A stretch of DNA of 50,685 bases. It comes from Cryobacterium sp. (lineage in GTDB: Bacteria; Actinomycetota; Actinomycetes; Actinomycetales; Microbacteriaceae). The stretch lies in NCBI GenBank assembly GCA_019638935.1, contig JAHBSW010000014.1:1-50685 (forward strand). The letters are read 5' to 3'. The notes below the pieces were generated by a model. It was not told the origin of the DNA, did no database searches, and saw only the letters and a list, made by a program, of their open reading frames with translations. Shown piece by piece: positions 17,966 to 26,462 of this stretch; the stretch's first letter is position 1, and the number at the start of each line of letters is the position of its first letter. The translations under genes and the position numbers were made by a program.

Positions 17966-18607
17966 GTGAACAGCAAGCGTGCCCCCAGAGGCCCACGGTC
18001 CCTTCTCTCCGCCGTTGCCGCGCTGACCCTTGCCGTGGGCCTCGCCGCCTGCGCGACGCCGACGACTCCCGGCGCACCCACGCAGGGCGACGACGTGCCC
18101 GCCCACCCGGTCGACGTCGTCGGCATGGGCACCGTGTTGCAGATCGGCGACGCTGCGCCCCAGCTCTGCCTGGGCGCGATCATGGAGTCCTACCCGCCCC
18201 AGTGCTCGGGCGTTGAGCTCCACGGCTGGGAGTGGGGTGCCGACGACGGGTCCGAAACCGCCAGCAACGTCACCTGGGGCACCTTCGCCGTGTGGGGGGC
18301 GTACGACGGCGAGAGCCTGACGGTGGCCGACTCCGTCATGCTCGCGCTCTACGACCCCATGTACGTGGAAGACCCCGCGCTGCTTCCCGAGAACGCGGGC
18401 GAGTCGACGGATGCCGAACTGAACGCGATCGGCGACAAGATCTACGGCGAAGCGCCCTTCGAGATCCTCTACAGCGGCCCCCAGAACGGGTACCTGTTCG
18501 TGACGGTCGTCTTCGATGACGGCACCTACCAGGAGTGGGCCAGCAACCGCTACGGACCGGATGTCGTGCAGGTGCGGTCGGCGCTGACTGCGGTGGACAC
18601 CCGATAG
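17966..18607 (+). CDS. Hypothetical lipoprotein
   Basis: A 213-residue predicted lipoprotein: basic N-terminus, hydrophobic stretch and lipobox VGLAAC with the lipidated Cys at residue 29, then a Thr/Pro-rich linker. The mature part has two further cysteines (QLCLG, PQCSG) that may form a disulfide. I do not recognise a family. GTG 17966 has GGAAAG eight bases upstream. Its 3' end meets an A-type repeat and it converges with era. Confidence 0.72.
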   Translation: MNSKRAPRGPRSLLSAVAALTLAVGLAACATPTTPGAPTQGDDVPAHPVDVVGMGTVLQIGDAAPQLCLGAIMESYPPQCSGVELHGWEWGADDGSETASNVTWGTFAVWGAYDGESLTVADSVMLALYDPMYVEDPALLPENAGESTDAELNAIGDKIYGEAPFEILYSGPQNGYLFVTVVFDDGTYQEWASNRYGPDVVQVRSALTAVDTR

Positions 18608-18612
18608 GTGCG

Positions 18613-18650
18613 CTGGTTTCGAGACGATCGCTTCGCGATCTCCTCAACCG
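18613..18650. repeat. A-type hairpin repeat
   Basis: CTGGTTTCGAGACG, inner stem ATCGC-TT-GCGAT, CTCCTCAACCG. It lies between the convergent lipoprotein and era genes and may terminate both. Confidence 0.85.
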
Positions 18651-18675
18651 GCACGGTCTTGTCCGGGCACGAGTC

Positions 18676-19581
18676 TCAGAAGCCGAGCCTGCCCAGTTGT
18701 TTGGCGTCGCGCTGCCAGTCCTTGGCGACCTTGACACGCAACGACAGGAACACGCGTGAGCCGAGCAGCGGCTCGATCTGCGCGCGCGCCCTCGCGCCCA
18801 CATCGGTGAGGCGCGAACCCTTGTGCCCGATGATGATGCCCTTCTGGCTGTCGCGCTCGACCCACACGTTCGCGTAGACATCCGTGATGCCTCCGTCCTC
18901 CCGCGGAACGACGTCGTCGACGGTCACGGCGATCGAGTGGGGCAGCTCGTCCTGCACGCCCTCGAGGGCGGCCTCGCGAATGAGCTCGGCGATGCGGTCG
19001 ATCGTCGCCTCCTCCGTGTTCGTCTCGACGGGGTAGAGCTGCTCTGACTCGGGCATGAGACCCAGAAGCACCTCGGTGAGAGTGCCGAGCTGACGGTCGT
19101 CGCTCGCGGACACGGGCACGACCTCGGTCCAGTCCCGGATACCGCTCACCGCGAGCAGTTGCTCGGCGACCTGGGACTTGCTCGCCGCATCCGTCTTCGT
19201 GACGAGCGCGACCTTGATCGCCTTCGGATACTGATCGAGCTGCTCGTTGATGAACCGGTCGCCGGGGCCGAGCTTCTCGTTCGCCGGCACGCAGAGACAG
19301 ATGACATCGACACTCGCGAGTGTCGACTGCACGACATCGTTGAGCCGTTCGCCGAGCAGCGTGCGCGGGCGGTGCATTCCGGGGGTGTCGACGATGACGA
19401 GCTGACCCGCGTCGCGGTGCACGATGCCCCGGATGGCGCGGCGGGTCGTCTGCGGCTTACTGCTCGTGATGGCGATCTTCTCGCCGACGAGCGCGTTGGT
19501 CAGAGTCGATTTTCCGACGTTGGGGCGTCCGACGAAGGTCACGAAGCCCGCTCGGAACGGCACGCTCGGCTTGGCGCTCAC
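18676..19581 (-). CDS. era: GTPase Era
   Basis: Ribosome-biogenesis GTPase that binds the 3' end of 16S rRNA. The 301-residue protein has G1 GRPNVGKST at 18-26, the SSKPQTTRRAIRG switch I region, G3 VDTPGMH and a C-terminal KH domain around GIIIGHKGSRLTDVG. G4 reads TKTD in place of the canonical NKxD. ATG 19581 overlaps the end of the CNNM/CorC-type gene by 4 bases. It is the last gene of the long minus-strand operon that starts at hrcA. Confidence 0.95.
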   Translation of the reverse strand: MSAKPSVPFRAGFVTFVGRPNVGKSTLTNALVGEKIAITSSKPQTTRRAIRGIVHRDAGQLVIVDTPGMHRPRTLLGERLNDVVQSTLASVDVICLCVPANEKLGPGDRFINEQLDQYPKAIKVALVTKTDAASKSQVAEQLLAVSGIRDWTEVVPVSASDDRQLGTLTEVLLGLMPESEQLYPVETNTEEATIDRIAELIREAALEGVQDELPHSIAVTVDDVVPREDGGITDVYANVWVERDSQKGIIIGHKGSRLTDVGARARAQIEPLLGSRVFLSLRVKVAKDWQRDAKQLGRLGF

Positions 19582-20921
19582 GATCGCTCGCCCTCGGCAC
19601 TGTCGAAAGCGCCACCATCGGCGTCGTCGCCTGCGGCGTGGGCACCGGCGTCAGAGAAGCCGGCGAGGGTCTCGTCAGGTGCCACGACCACGGTCACCAG
19701 TCGCTTGCGGCGGCCCTCCACCCGATCGGCGACGAGCAGGAGACCCGAGTGCTTCGCGTTCGACCCCACCTCGGGCAGGCGGCCGAACGCCTTGGTGAGC
19801 AGACCACCGACCGAGTCGACCTCGTCGTCGTCGAGCTCGATGCCGAAGAGATCGCCCAGCTCATCGATCGGCAGTCGCGCGCTGACGCGAAAGCTTCCGT
19901 CACCCAGATCGACGACCTCGGGCACCGCGCGATCGTACTCGTCGGAGATGTCGCCGACCAGCTCCTCGATGAGGTCCTCGAGCGTCACCAGACCCGCGAT
20001 TCCGCCGTACTCGTCGACGACCATGGCGAGGTGATTCTGCTCCAGCTGCATCTGCTGGAGCATGTCGTCGGCTTTCTTCGACTCCGGCACGAACAGCGCG
20101 GGTCGCGCGAGCTCGGCGACGGTCGTGTTCTCGGAGTCGAGGGGCCGCTCATAGCTCAGGCGCGCGACATCCCGCAGATAGAGGATGCCGAGCACCTCAT
20201 CGACGTTGTCGCCGATGACCGGGATGCGCGACACGCCCCGGCCGAGGAACATCGCCATCGCGGCCCCGATGCCGTCGCCCCCGTCGATGACGACCATGTC
20301 GGTGCGAGGCACCATGACCTCGCGAACCACGGTCTCGTTGAACTCGAAGATCGAGTGGATGAGCTCGCGGTCCTCCTTCTCGAGGATGTCCTGCTCAGCC
20401 GCCTCGTCGACCATGCTGAGCAGCTGCTCCTCCGACGAGAACGAGCTCGATCGCGGCCGACCCGGCGTCACCCGATCGCCCATCGCCACGAGAGCGGCGA
20501 CGATGGGTCCCAGCACGACGCGCAGAAAGTGAACGAGTGGGGCCGCGAACTTCAGCACGGTGCGCGCATGAATGCGACCGACAGCGCGTGGGCTCGAGCC
20601 CACGAGCACGAACGACACGATCGCCATGATGACGGCGGCACTCAGCAGCACCCACCACCACTCCTCGAAGACCTCCATGAAGGCGAGGGTGATGAGCACC
20701 GCCGCGGTCGTCTCGACGACGACCCGAACGAAGCTCGCCGCGTTGACGTGGGCGCCCGTCTCATCGGCGATGGCGTTGAGCGAGCGCTTCGCGCGAGCGC
20801 GTGTGGAGAGCTCGAGCAGATCCTGTCGTGACAGCACGCCCATCGCCGACTCGGCAGCGGCGAGGAGCCCGCCCAGCGCGACGAGCAGAACCGCGACGAC
20901 GATGAACACGGGGATGAGCAT
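19578..20921 (-). CDS. CNNM/CorC-family (hemolysin-like) membrane protein with CBS domains
   Basis: A 447-residue protein with an N-terminal DUF21/CNNM transmembrane domain (hydrophobic segments within about residues 1-160), two CBS domains (EVMVPRTDMVVIDGG..., NHLAMVVDEYGGIAGLVTLEDLIEELVG split across the pair) and a C-terminal CorC/HlyC domain (RLPIDELGDLFGIEL). Family members act in Mg2+/Co2+ efflux. The tail is acidic and low-complexity. It overlaps era and starts 6 bases after ybeY, fitting the conserved ybeY-CNNM-era order. Confidence 0.92.
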   Translation of the reverse strand: MLIPVFIVVAVLLVALGGLLAAAESAMGVLSRQDLLELSTRARAKRSLNAIADETGAHVNAASFVRVVVETTAAVLITLAFMEVFEEWWWVLLSAAVIMAIVSFVLVGSSPRAVGRIHARTVLKFAAPLVHFLRVVLGPIVAALVAMGDRVTPGRPRSSSFSSEEQLLSMVDEAAEQDILEKEDRELIHSIFEFNETVVREVMVPRTDMVVIDGGDGIGAAMAMFLGRGVSRIPVIGDNVDEVLGILYLRDVARLSYERPLDSENTTVAELARPALFVPESKKADDMLQQMQLEQNHLAMVVDEYGGIAGLVTLEDLIEELVGDISDEYDRAVPEVVDLGDGSFRVSARLPIDELGDLFGIELDDDEVDSVGGLLTKAFGRLPEVGSNAKHSGLLLVADRVEGRRKRLVTVVVAPDETLAGFSDAGAHAAGDDADGGAFDSAEGERS

Positions 20922-20927
20922 GTGCGC

Positions 20928-21386
20928 CTATCGTCGCTCGTCGAGTGTGAAGCTCAGGAGCAGGTCTCGCTGCAGTCCGAACATCTCACGCTCGCCCTCG
21001 GGGTCGGCGTGGTCGAAGCCGAGCAGGTGCAGGATGGCATGGCACGTGAGCATGACGAGCTCGTCGAGCACCGGATGCCCCGCAGCCTCCGCCTGGGCGG
21101 CCGCCACCTGGGGGCACAGCACGAGGTCGCCCAGGAGGCCGGGCGGCGTCTCGTCGTCGTCGGTGCCGGGCCGCAGCTCGTCCATGGGGAAGCTCAGGAC
21201 ATCCGTCGGCCCCGGCTCGTCCATCCACTGGACATGCAACTGCTCCATCGCGGCCTCGTCGACCAGCAGGATGCCCAGGTCGGCATCGGCGTGCACATGG
21301 AGCTCCCGCAGCACATGGGCGGCGAGCCGCTGCAGGGCGGCCTCGTCGACCGGAATCGCAGACTCGTTGTTGACTTCGATCGACAC
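20928..21386 (-). CDS. ybeY: Endoribonuclease YbeY (16S rRNA maturation)
   Basis: A 152-residue zinc-dependent endoribonuclease involved in 16S rRNA 3' maturation and ribosome quality control. The metal-binding motif HxxxHxxGxDH is present as CHAILHLLGFDH, and DEPGPTDVLSFPMDE is the conserved substrate-site segment. The gene directly abuts phoH upstream and is 6 bases from the CNNM gene downstream, which is the usual operon order. Confidence 0.95.
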   Translation of the reverse strand: MSIEVNNESAIPVDEAALQRLAAHVLRELHVHADADLGILLVDEAAMEQLHVQWMDEPGPTDVLSFPMDELRPGTDDDETPPGLLGDLVLCPQVAAAQAEAAGHPVLDELVMLTCHAILHLLGFDHADPEGEREMFGLQRDLLLSFTLDERR

Positions 21387-22451
21387 CTAGTGGCTCTGCT
21401 TTCGGTTGTCGGGCTTTCGTTTATCGGGCTTGTTCGCGGCCTCGCTCGCACGGTGACGATCGCGCAGCCTCTTCGCGTCATAGGCCGTGTAGGCGTCGAC
21501 GATCTCACCCACGAGGGTGTGGCGAACGACGTCGTCGCTGGTGAGGTTGGCGAAGTGGATGTCGTCGATCTTGTCGAGCACGCGCGTCACGAGCTGCAGG
21601 CCGCTCGCGCCCGTGGGGAGGTCGATCTGCGTGATATCGCCCGTGATCACCATCTTCGAGCCGAAGCCGAGGCGCGTGAGGAACATCTTCATCTGCTCGG
21701 GGCTCGTGTTCTGCGCCTCGTCGAGCACGATGAACGAGTCGTTGAGCGTGCGACCGCGCATATAGGCGAGCGGGGCGACCTCCACGGTGCCCGTCGCGAG
21801 CAGTTTCGGCACGACCTCGGGATCCATCATCTCGTTGAGCGCGTCATAGAGCGGACGCAGGTAGGGGTCGATCTTGTCGTTGAGCGTTCCCGGCAGAAAA
21901 CCCAGTCGCTCGCCCGCTTCGACCGCCGGCCGGGTGAGGATGATGCGGTTGACCTCTTTGCGCTGCAGCGCCTGCACCGCCTTCGCCATCGCGAGGTAGG
22001 TCTTGCCGGTTCCTGCCGGCCCGATGCCGAAGACGATCGTGTGCTGGTCGATCGCATCGGTGTACGCCTTCTGCCCCATCGTCTTCGGGCGGATCGACTT
22101 GCCCCGGCTCGTGAGAATCGCCTGGCTCAGCAGTTCGCTCGGGCTGCGCGAGGGGTCTTCTCTGAGCATCCGCGCGGAGGTGGCCACATCGGGCTCGCCG
22201 AGCTCGCCGCCGCCCCGTACGAGTTGCACGAGCTCCTCGACGAGACGCCTGGCGTCGGCGACCTGGCCGGCCTCGCCATCGAGACTGATCTCGTTGCCGC
22301 GCACGTGAACGCGCACGAGCGGAAACTGCCGTTCGACGGTCTTGAGCAGGCGGTCCTGAGGACCGAGCAGCCGCACCATGGCGATTCCGTCGACGCTCAG
22401 GCTCTCATGAGCGAGTTCGCCGCCGGGGGCCGCAGAATCAGAGGTTGCCAA
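21387..22451 (-). CDS. PhoH-like ATPase
   Basis: A 354-residue P-loop protein with an N-terminal KH-like region and the PhoH ATPase core: Walker A GIGPAGTGKTYLA, Walker B SFIVLDEAQN, and ITGDITQIDLP. PhoH-like proteins are predicted RNA-associated ATPases that co-occur with ybeY. The start is taken as TTG at 22451, the first initiation codon in frame after the HIT gene's reading frame, overlapping its end by 14 bases with GAAGGA just upstream; an internal ATG lies about 25 codons further in. The C-terminus is rich in Lys and Arg. Confidence 0.92.
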   Translation of the reverse strand: MATSDSAAPGGELAHESLSVDGIAMVRLLGPQDRLLKTVERQFPLVRVHVRGNEISLDGEAGQVADARRLVEELVQLVRGGGELGEPDVATSARMLREDPSRSPSELLSQAILTSRGKSIRPKTMGQKAYTDAIDQHTIVFGIGPAGTGKTYLAMAKAVQALQRKEVNRIILTRPAVEAGERLGFLPGTLNDKIDPYLRPLYDALNEMMDPEVVPKLLATGTVEVAPLAYMRGRTLNDSFIVLDEAQNTSPEQMKMFLTRLGFGSKMVITGDITQIDLPTGASGLQLVTRVLDKIDDIHFANLTSDDVVRHTLVGEIVDAYTAYDAKRLRDRHRASEAANKPDKRKPDNRKQSH

Positions 22452-22812
22452 GGGTTCCTTCCGCCAGGCCTTCGGTGCCGGGAGCCGAGCCGAGCACGTG
22501 GGCGTGCACGTGGAACACGGTCTGTCCGGCACGCTCGCCCTGATTGAAGACGAGCCGGTACTCGCCGCCCGTGTGCTCCTCGGCGAGCTGCCCGGCGACG
22601 GCGACGACCTCGGCGAGCAGTGCGGGGTCTCCCGCGCCCAGTTCGGTGATGTTGCGATAGATCGCCGTCTTGGGGATCACGAGCAGGTGCACGGGCGCCT
22701 GGGGGTTGATGTCACGAATGGCGATGACACGATCGCTCTCGAACACGACATCGGCGGGGATCTCGCGTGCGACGATCCGCTCGAAGATCGTCGGTTCCGG
22801 ATGCCTTGACAT
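22438..22812 (-). CDS. HIT-family (histidine triad) protein
   Basis: A 124-residue HINT-like nucleotide hydrolase/transferase. The histidine triad is HVHAHVLG near the C-terminus, and the N-terminal half has the typical FERIVAREIPADVVFESDRVIAIRDINPQ in segments. ATG 22812 is preferred over 22821 because TACGAT lies seven bases upstream, suggesting an internal leaderless promoter; the longer form adds three residues. It lies between rsmE and phoH in the operon. Confidence 0.9.
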   Translation of the reverse strand: MSRHPEPTIFERIVAREIPADVVFESDRVIAIRDINPQAPVHLLVIPKTAIYRNITELGAGDPALLAEVVAVAGQLAEEHTGGEYRLVFNQGERAGQTVFHVHAHVLGSAPGTEGLAEGTLGNL

Positions 22813-22819
22813 GGCATTC

Positions 22820-22825
22820 ATCGTA
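22820..22825 (-). promoter_or_regulatory. Possible internal -10 hexamer before the HIT gene
   Basis: TACGAT, seven bases, then ATG 22812. It would provide an internal start in the hrcA-era operon; evidence is spacing only. Confidence 0.3.
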
Positions 22826-22865
22826 CCGGGTGCGCCTTGCCGCGGGCCGAGTGCGACGGCGAGGC

Positions 22866-23594
22866 CTACCAGCGACCGAGGTTGACCGCGAGAGTGGCGA
22901 GTGCCGCGGCCCCTGCGGTGCTGGTGCGCAGCACACTGTCGCCGAGGCGTCGCCTGCTCGCGCCCGCCGTCTCGAACAGGGCGAACTCGGCCGGCGCGAT
23001 GCCGCCCTCAGGGCCGACGATGAGCAGGATGTCGCGCACTCCCGGGCGCACCTGCGCCAGACGCTCGGTCGCGGCCGGATCGAGCACGTAGGTGTCGAAG
23101 TCGGCGGCGAGTGACGCGAGCGACTTGGTCGACTTCAAGTCCTCCAGCTCGGGCACGTACGCCCGCACCGACTGCTTCGCCGCCTCGTGAACGATGGCGG
23201 CCCAGCGATCGAGGTGCTTGCTCAGCTTCGTGCCCTCCCACTTGACGATCGAGCGCTGCGCCGCCCACGGGATCACCCCGTCGACGCCGAGCTCGGTCGC
23301 CATCTGAACAGCGAGCTCGTCACGATCGTTCTTGGCGAGAGCCTGTGCGAGCCAGAGCTGCGGTTCGAGGCGACGCTGTGTCGCGACATCCGTCACCTCG
23401 ATCGTGAACTCGCTCGGCGATGTCGCGGTGACCGTGCCGGTGGCGATGACCCCGCGGCCGTTGCCGACCCGGATGCTCTCCCCCGCGCGAAGGCGCCCCA
23501 CCGTGACCGCGTGGCGCGCCTCGGTTCCCGAGACGGTGACCTGCGCCCCGGGAGTGGTGCTCTCGAGCCGCGAGTCGATGTAGAAGTGGGCCAC
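22866..23594 (-). CDS. rsmE: 16S rRNA (uracil1498-N3)-methyltransferase
   Basis: A SPOUT-class methyltransferase of 242 residues that methylates U1498 of 16S rRNA. It has an N-terminal PUA-like region (SGTEARHAVTVGRLRAGE) and the C-terminal knotted domain with LLIVGPEGGIAPAEFALFE and LGDSVLRTSTAGAAALA, the AdoMet-binding loops. The gene starts 14 bases downstream of dnaJ, an order conserved in Actinobacteria. Confidence 0.94.
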   Translation of the reverse strand: MAHFYIDSRLESTTPGAQVTVSGTEARHAVTVGRLRAGESIRVGNGRGVIATGTVTATSPSEFTIEVTDVATQRRLEPQLWLAQALAKNDRDELAVQMATELGVDGVIPWAAQRSIVKWEGTKLSKHLDRWAAIVHEAAKQSVRAYVPELEDLKSTKSLASLAADFDTYVLDPAATERLAQVRPGVRDILLIVGPEGGIAPAEFALFETAGASRRRLGDSVLRTSTAGAAALATLAVNLGRW

Positions 23595-23608
23595 CGCGCA
23601 CCGGCTCG

Positions 23609-24700
23609 TCAGACCCCGGTGAACCGGTCGCGAAGCTTCTGGAACAGTCCCTGCTGAAAGTGGGAGAGCGTCGGCGCCGGCTGCTTGCGGTTGCCCGCGA
23701 ACTGGCGCAAGAGGTTCTGCTCGTTCGCGTCGAGCTTCGTCGGGGTGATGACGTGAACGCCGATCTTGAGGTCGCCGCGTCCCGTGCCGCGCAGGTGCGT
23801 CACCCCCCGACCCTTGACGGTGATCACGTCAGCGCTCTGGGTGCCCGGCTTGATCTCGACGGGCACGTCGCCGTCGAGACCCTTGATGTTCGCCGTCGTG
23901 CCGAGCGCGGCATCCGTCATCTGCACCTCGAGGGTGGCGAGCAGGTCGTCGCCGCTGCGGCTGAAGACATCGTGATGGCGCACCTTGATCTCGAGGTAGA
24001 GGTCGCCGTTCGCGCCGCCCGCAGGACCCGCCTCGCCCTGGCCGGGAAGCTGAAGGCGAAGGCCCGTGTCGACGCCGGCAGGAACGTCGACCTTCATCTT
24101 GCGGCGAGCACGCACGCGACCCTGCCCCGAGCAGGTCGGGCAAGGGTTGGGGATCGTGGTGCCGAAACCGCGGCACGTGCCGCACGGCGTCGACGTCATG
24201 ACGTTGCCGAGCAGGCTGCGCACGGTGCGCTGAATCTGGCCGGTCCCACTGCAGATGTCGCAGGTCTGCAGGTCGGTTCCGGGTGCGCAGCACGATCCCT
24301 GACAGGTCTCGCACAGCACCGCGGTGTCGACCTCGAGCTCGCGAGAGGTTCCGAAGACGACGTCCTGAAGGTCCACCTCGACGCGGAGCAGGGCATCCTG
24401 CCCGCGTTCACGGCGCGAGCGTGGGCCCGCCGCGCGTGGTCCCGCACCGAAGAACTGGCTGAAGATATCGCCGAAACCGTCGAACGCCCCGCCGAGGTCG
24501 CCGCCCAGATCGTACTGCTGGCGCGCCTGCGGGTCGGAGAGCACGTCGTAGGCGTGGGTGACCTCTTTGAACTTCTCCGATGCTTCCGCACCCGGGTTCA
24601 CGTCAGGGTGCAGTTCGCGGGCGAGCCGACGGTACGCCTTCTTGATCTGCTCCGGCGTCGCGTCGCGCTCGACTCCCAGTACGGCGTAGTGGTCTGCCAC
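23609..24700 (-). CDS. dnaJ: Chaperone protein DnaJ
   Basis: Hsp40 co-chaperone of 363 residues, the second actinobacterial type encoded beside hrcA. The J domain has [15 protein letters not shown] (HPD motif), followed by a Gly/Phe-rich region, a zinc finger of four repeats and the C-terminal substrate domain. The first zinc repeat reads CETCQGSC rather than CxxCxGxG, followed by another Cys; the others ([24 protein letters not shown]) are normal. It lies 30 bases after hrcA and shares its CIRCE-controlled promoter. No dnaK or grpE is in the window. Confidence 0.95.
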   Translation of the reverse strand: MADHYAVLGVERDATPEQIKKAYRRLARELHPDVNPGAEASEKFKEVTHAYDVLSDPQARQQYDLGGDLGGAFDGFGDIFSQFFGAGPRAAGPRSRRERGQDALLRVEVDLQDVVFGTSRELEVDTAVLCETCQGSCCAPGTDLQTCDICSGTGQIQRTVRSLLGNVMTSTPCGTCRGFGTTIPNPCPTCSGQGRVRARRKMKVDVPAGVDTGLRLQLPGQGEAGPAGGANGDLYLEIKVRHHDVFSRSGDDLLATLEVQMTDAALGTTANIKGLDGDVPVEIKPGTQSADVITVKGRGVTHLRGTGRGDLKIGVHVITPTKLDANEQNLLRQFAGNRKQPAPTLSHFQQGLFQKLRDRFTGV

Positions 24701-24730
24701 GTAGTGTCCTTACGAATCGTTGCTATCGGC

Positions 24731-25756
24731 TCAGTCGTCGCCGAGCAGTCGGGAAAGGTAGCGCGCCACAGCGCGAACCGCAGCAAGGTTAGTCGAGTAG
24801 TCCATCCGCGTCGGCCCGAGCACGCCGACGCGCGCCAACTCTCCGCCCGCGGTCGTGTACTCGCTCGCGATGACGCTGGCGTCGCCGAGGCCGAAGGATG
24901 CGTTCTCGTGGCCGATGCGCGTCGACAGCCCCGTCGTGCGGTCCGCTTCCATCTCGGCGAAGAGCTTGAGCAGGGTCACCTGCTCCTCGATCGCCTCCAG
25001 CACGGGGTAGATGCTTCCGCCGAAATCGTCGGCGGTGAGGGCGAGATTCGCTGCGCCCGCCATCACGAGCTTGTCGCTGCGATTGGCGGCGACCTGGTCG
25101 CGCAGGCTCGCGATGACATCGTCCACCAGAGCGCGACGCTCGAGCACGAAACCGTCGGCGATGGTCGAGAGGTTCTCCGCAACATCGGTCAGAGCGACCT
25201 CGCTGAGCTTCGTGTTGAGCACCGCGCGAAGCTCAGCCAGGAATTCCACGTCGAGGCCCGCGTGAACATCGATGAGGCGCTGTTCCACTCGACCGGTGTC
25301 GGTGATGAGCACCGACATGACCCGGGTCGTGCTCAGCGGAACGAGCTCGATGTGGCGGACGTGTGCCCGCCCGAGCGAGGGGTACTGCACGAGAGCGACC
25401 TGGTGGGTGAGCTGCGACAGGAGCCGAACGGTGCGCGCGAGAACCTCGTCGAGATCGCTCGCCCCGTCGAGGAATCGTTCCACCGCTTGACGCTGCGCGG
25501 CGCTCAGCGGGTGCAGTCCCGACAGGTGATCGACGAAGACGCGGTAGCCCTTGTCGGTGGGAATGCGACCCGACGACGTATGGGGCGCAGTGATGAGCTC
25601 TTCGTCCTCCAGCAGAGCCATGTCGTTGCGAATCGTCGCGGCAGACACCCCGAACGAGTAGCGGTCGACGATCGTCTTGGAACCCACCGGCTCACGCGTG
25701 GCGACGTAGTCTTTGACGATAGCCCTCAGAACGTCAAGGCTGCGATCGGAAACCAT
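24731..25756 (-). CDS. hrcA: Heat-inducible transcription repressor HrcA
   Basis: Represses heat-shock genes by binding CIRCE operators. The 341-residue protein has an N-terminal winged helix (SDRSLDVLRAIVKDYVATREPVG, SAATIRNDMALLE) and the GAF-like HrcA domain. Of three in-frame ATGs (25783, 25774, 25756), 25756 is chosen: AGGGAGG lies eight bases upstream and the other two fall in or beside the CIRCE element. The operator overlaps its own promoter, so it is autoregulated and controls the downstream dnaJ to era genes. Confidence 0.94.
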   Translation of the reverse strand: MVSDRSLDVLRAIVKDYVATREPVGSKTIVDRYSFGVSAATIRNDMALLEDEELITAPHTSSGRIPTDKGYRVFVDHLSGLHPLSAAQRQAVERFLDGASDLDEVLARTVRLLSQLTHQVALVQYPSLGRAHVRHIELVPLSTTRVMSVLITDTGRVEQRLIDVHAGLDVEFLAELRAVLNTKLSEVALTDVAENLSTIADGFVLERRALVDDVIASLRDQVAANRSDKLVMAGAANLALTADDFGGSIYPVLEAIEEQVTLLKLFAEMEADRTTGLSTRIGHENASFGLGDASVIASEYTTAGGELARVGVLGPTRMDYSTNLAAVRAVARYLSRLLGDD

Positions 25757-25776
25757 GGTCGCCGCCTCCCTCATGC

Positions 25777-25803
25777 TTGGCACTCCACCCCTGTGACTGC
25801 CAA
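25777..25803. promoter_or_regulatory. CIRCE operator
   Basis: TTGGCACTC, nine-base spacer, GACTGCCAA: the HrcA operator pattern (consensus TTAGCACTC-N9-GAGTGCTAA) with one mismatch between the two arms. It lies just upstream of hrcA and downstream of the -10 hexamer, so it would cover the transcription start. Confidence 0.88.
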
Positions 25804-25808
25804 TTGTA
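25803..25808 (-). promoter_or_regulatory. -10 hexamer of the hrcA operon
   Basis: TACAAT on the minus strand, touching the CIRCE element. TGACTT lies 18 bases upstream as a possible -35. Confidence 0.6.
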
Positions 25809-25961
25809 TCGCGACACGCGCCGTCAAAGTCATTGCCAATAGTTGCGCGTCGGCGCTACGGTATGGAATGCCGTCGGCCACTCGAATGAGTGACGTAGAC
25901 CACCGTACGGCTGCCCGTTCATTAGAACTGGTGCAGGCTCGTTCACTGAAAGGCAATATCA

Positions 25962-26390
25962 ATGACTGAACCCACCCCGGCCGCCCAGCCCGCACCGGCC
26001 GCGCCGCTCACCGAGGCTGAGGACAAGCAGTGGGCCTCGTTCGCCCACTTCGGCGGCGTACTCGGCTTCCTTCCCGCACTCATCATCTTCCTCGTCTTCA
26101 AGGACCGCGGAGCGCTCACCAAGCAGGAGAGCAAGGAAGCCCTCAACTGGCAGATCACCTGGATCGCTGTGGCGATCGCGCTCTCCATCATCATCGCGAT
26201 CATCACCGGTGCTCTCGGGGCTGCCGCAACCTTCCAGAACCTCGGCGTGATCCTCGCAGTCACCGGCCTGCTCTCCTTCATCGGATGGCTCCCCTGGCTC
26301 ATCAACGTCGTGTTCTCGATCATCGGCGGCGTCAAGGTCAACGGCGGAGGCAGCTACCGCTACCCGTTCGCCATCCGACTCATCAAGTAA
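25962..26390 (+). CDS. DUF4870 membrane protein (first of tandem pair)
   Basis: A 142-residue small membrane protein: Ala/Pro-rich N-terminus, then the DUF4870 pattern (WASFAHFGGVLGFLPALI, KDRGALTKQESKEALNWQ) with three hydrophobic helices. The function of the family is unknown. ATG 25962 has GAAAGG nine bases upstream. A neighbouring gene 72 bases downstream encodes a paralogue. It is divergent from hrcA. Confidence 0.85.
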   Translation: MTEPTPAAQPAPAAPLTEAEDKQWASFAHFGGVLGFLPALIIFLVFKDRGALTKQESKEALNWQITWIAVAIALSIIIAIITGALGAAATFQNLGVILAVTGLLSFIGWLPWLINVVFSIIGGVKVNGGGSYRYPFAIRLIK

Positions 26391-26395
26391 CAGTT

Positions 26396-26447
26396 CGAGT
26401 TCACGCTGTGAACTCGCGAGGACCGGGAGCCTGGCTTCCGGTCCTCG
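26396..26447 (+). terminator. Two tandem hairpins between the DUF4870 genes
   Basis: CGAGTTCA/TGAACTCG (26396-26416) is followed directly by CGAGGACCGG/CCGGTCCTCG (26417-26447). The second ends four bases before the -10 hexamer of the next gene. Probably a terminator that isolates the two units; no U-tract follows. Confidence 0.55.
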
Positions 26448-26450
26448 TGC

Positions 26451-26456
26451 TTTAAT
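26451..26456 (+). promoter_or_regulatory. -10 hexamer for leaderless second DUF4870 gene
   Basis: TTTAAT, six bases, then ATG 26463. The -35 region would be inside the preceding hairpin. Confidence 0.5.
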
Positions 26457-26462
26457 GGCGAC

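Noticed and set aside
18676-19581. Era G4 motif TKTD in place of NKxD
   Set aside because: The rest of the GTPase is intact, and I believe actinobacterial Era proteins commonly show this change, so it is not evidence of loss of function.
25879-25892. CACTC-GAAT-GAGTG inverted repeat upstream of the first DUF4870 gene as a second CIRCE
   Set aside because: The arms are only five bases and the spacer is four, not nine; it does not fit the HrcA operator.
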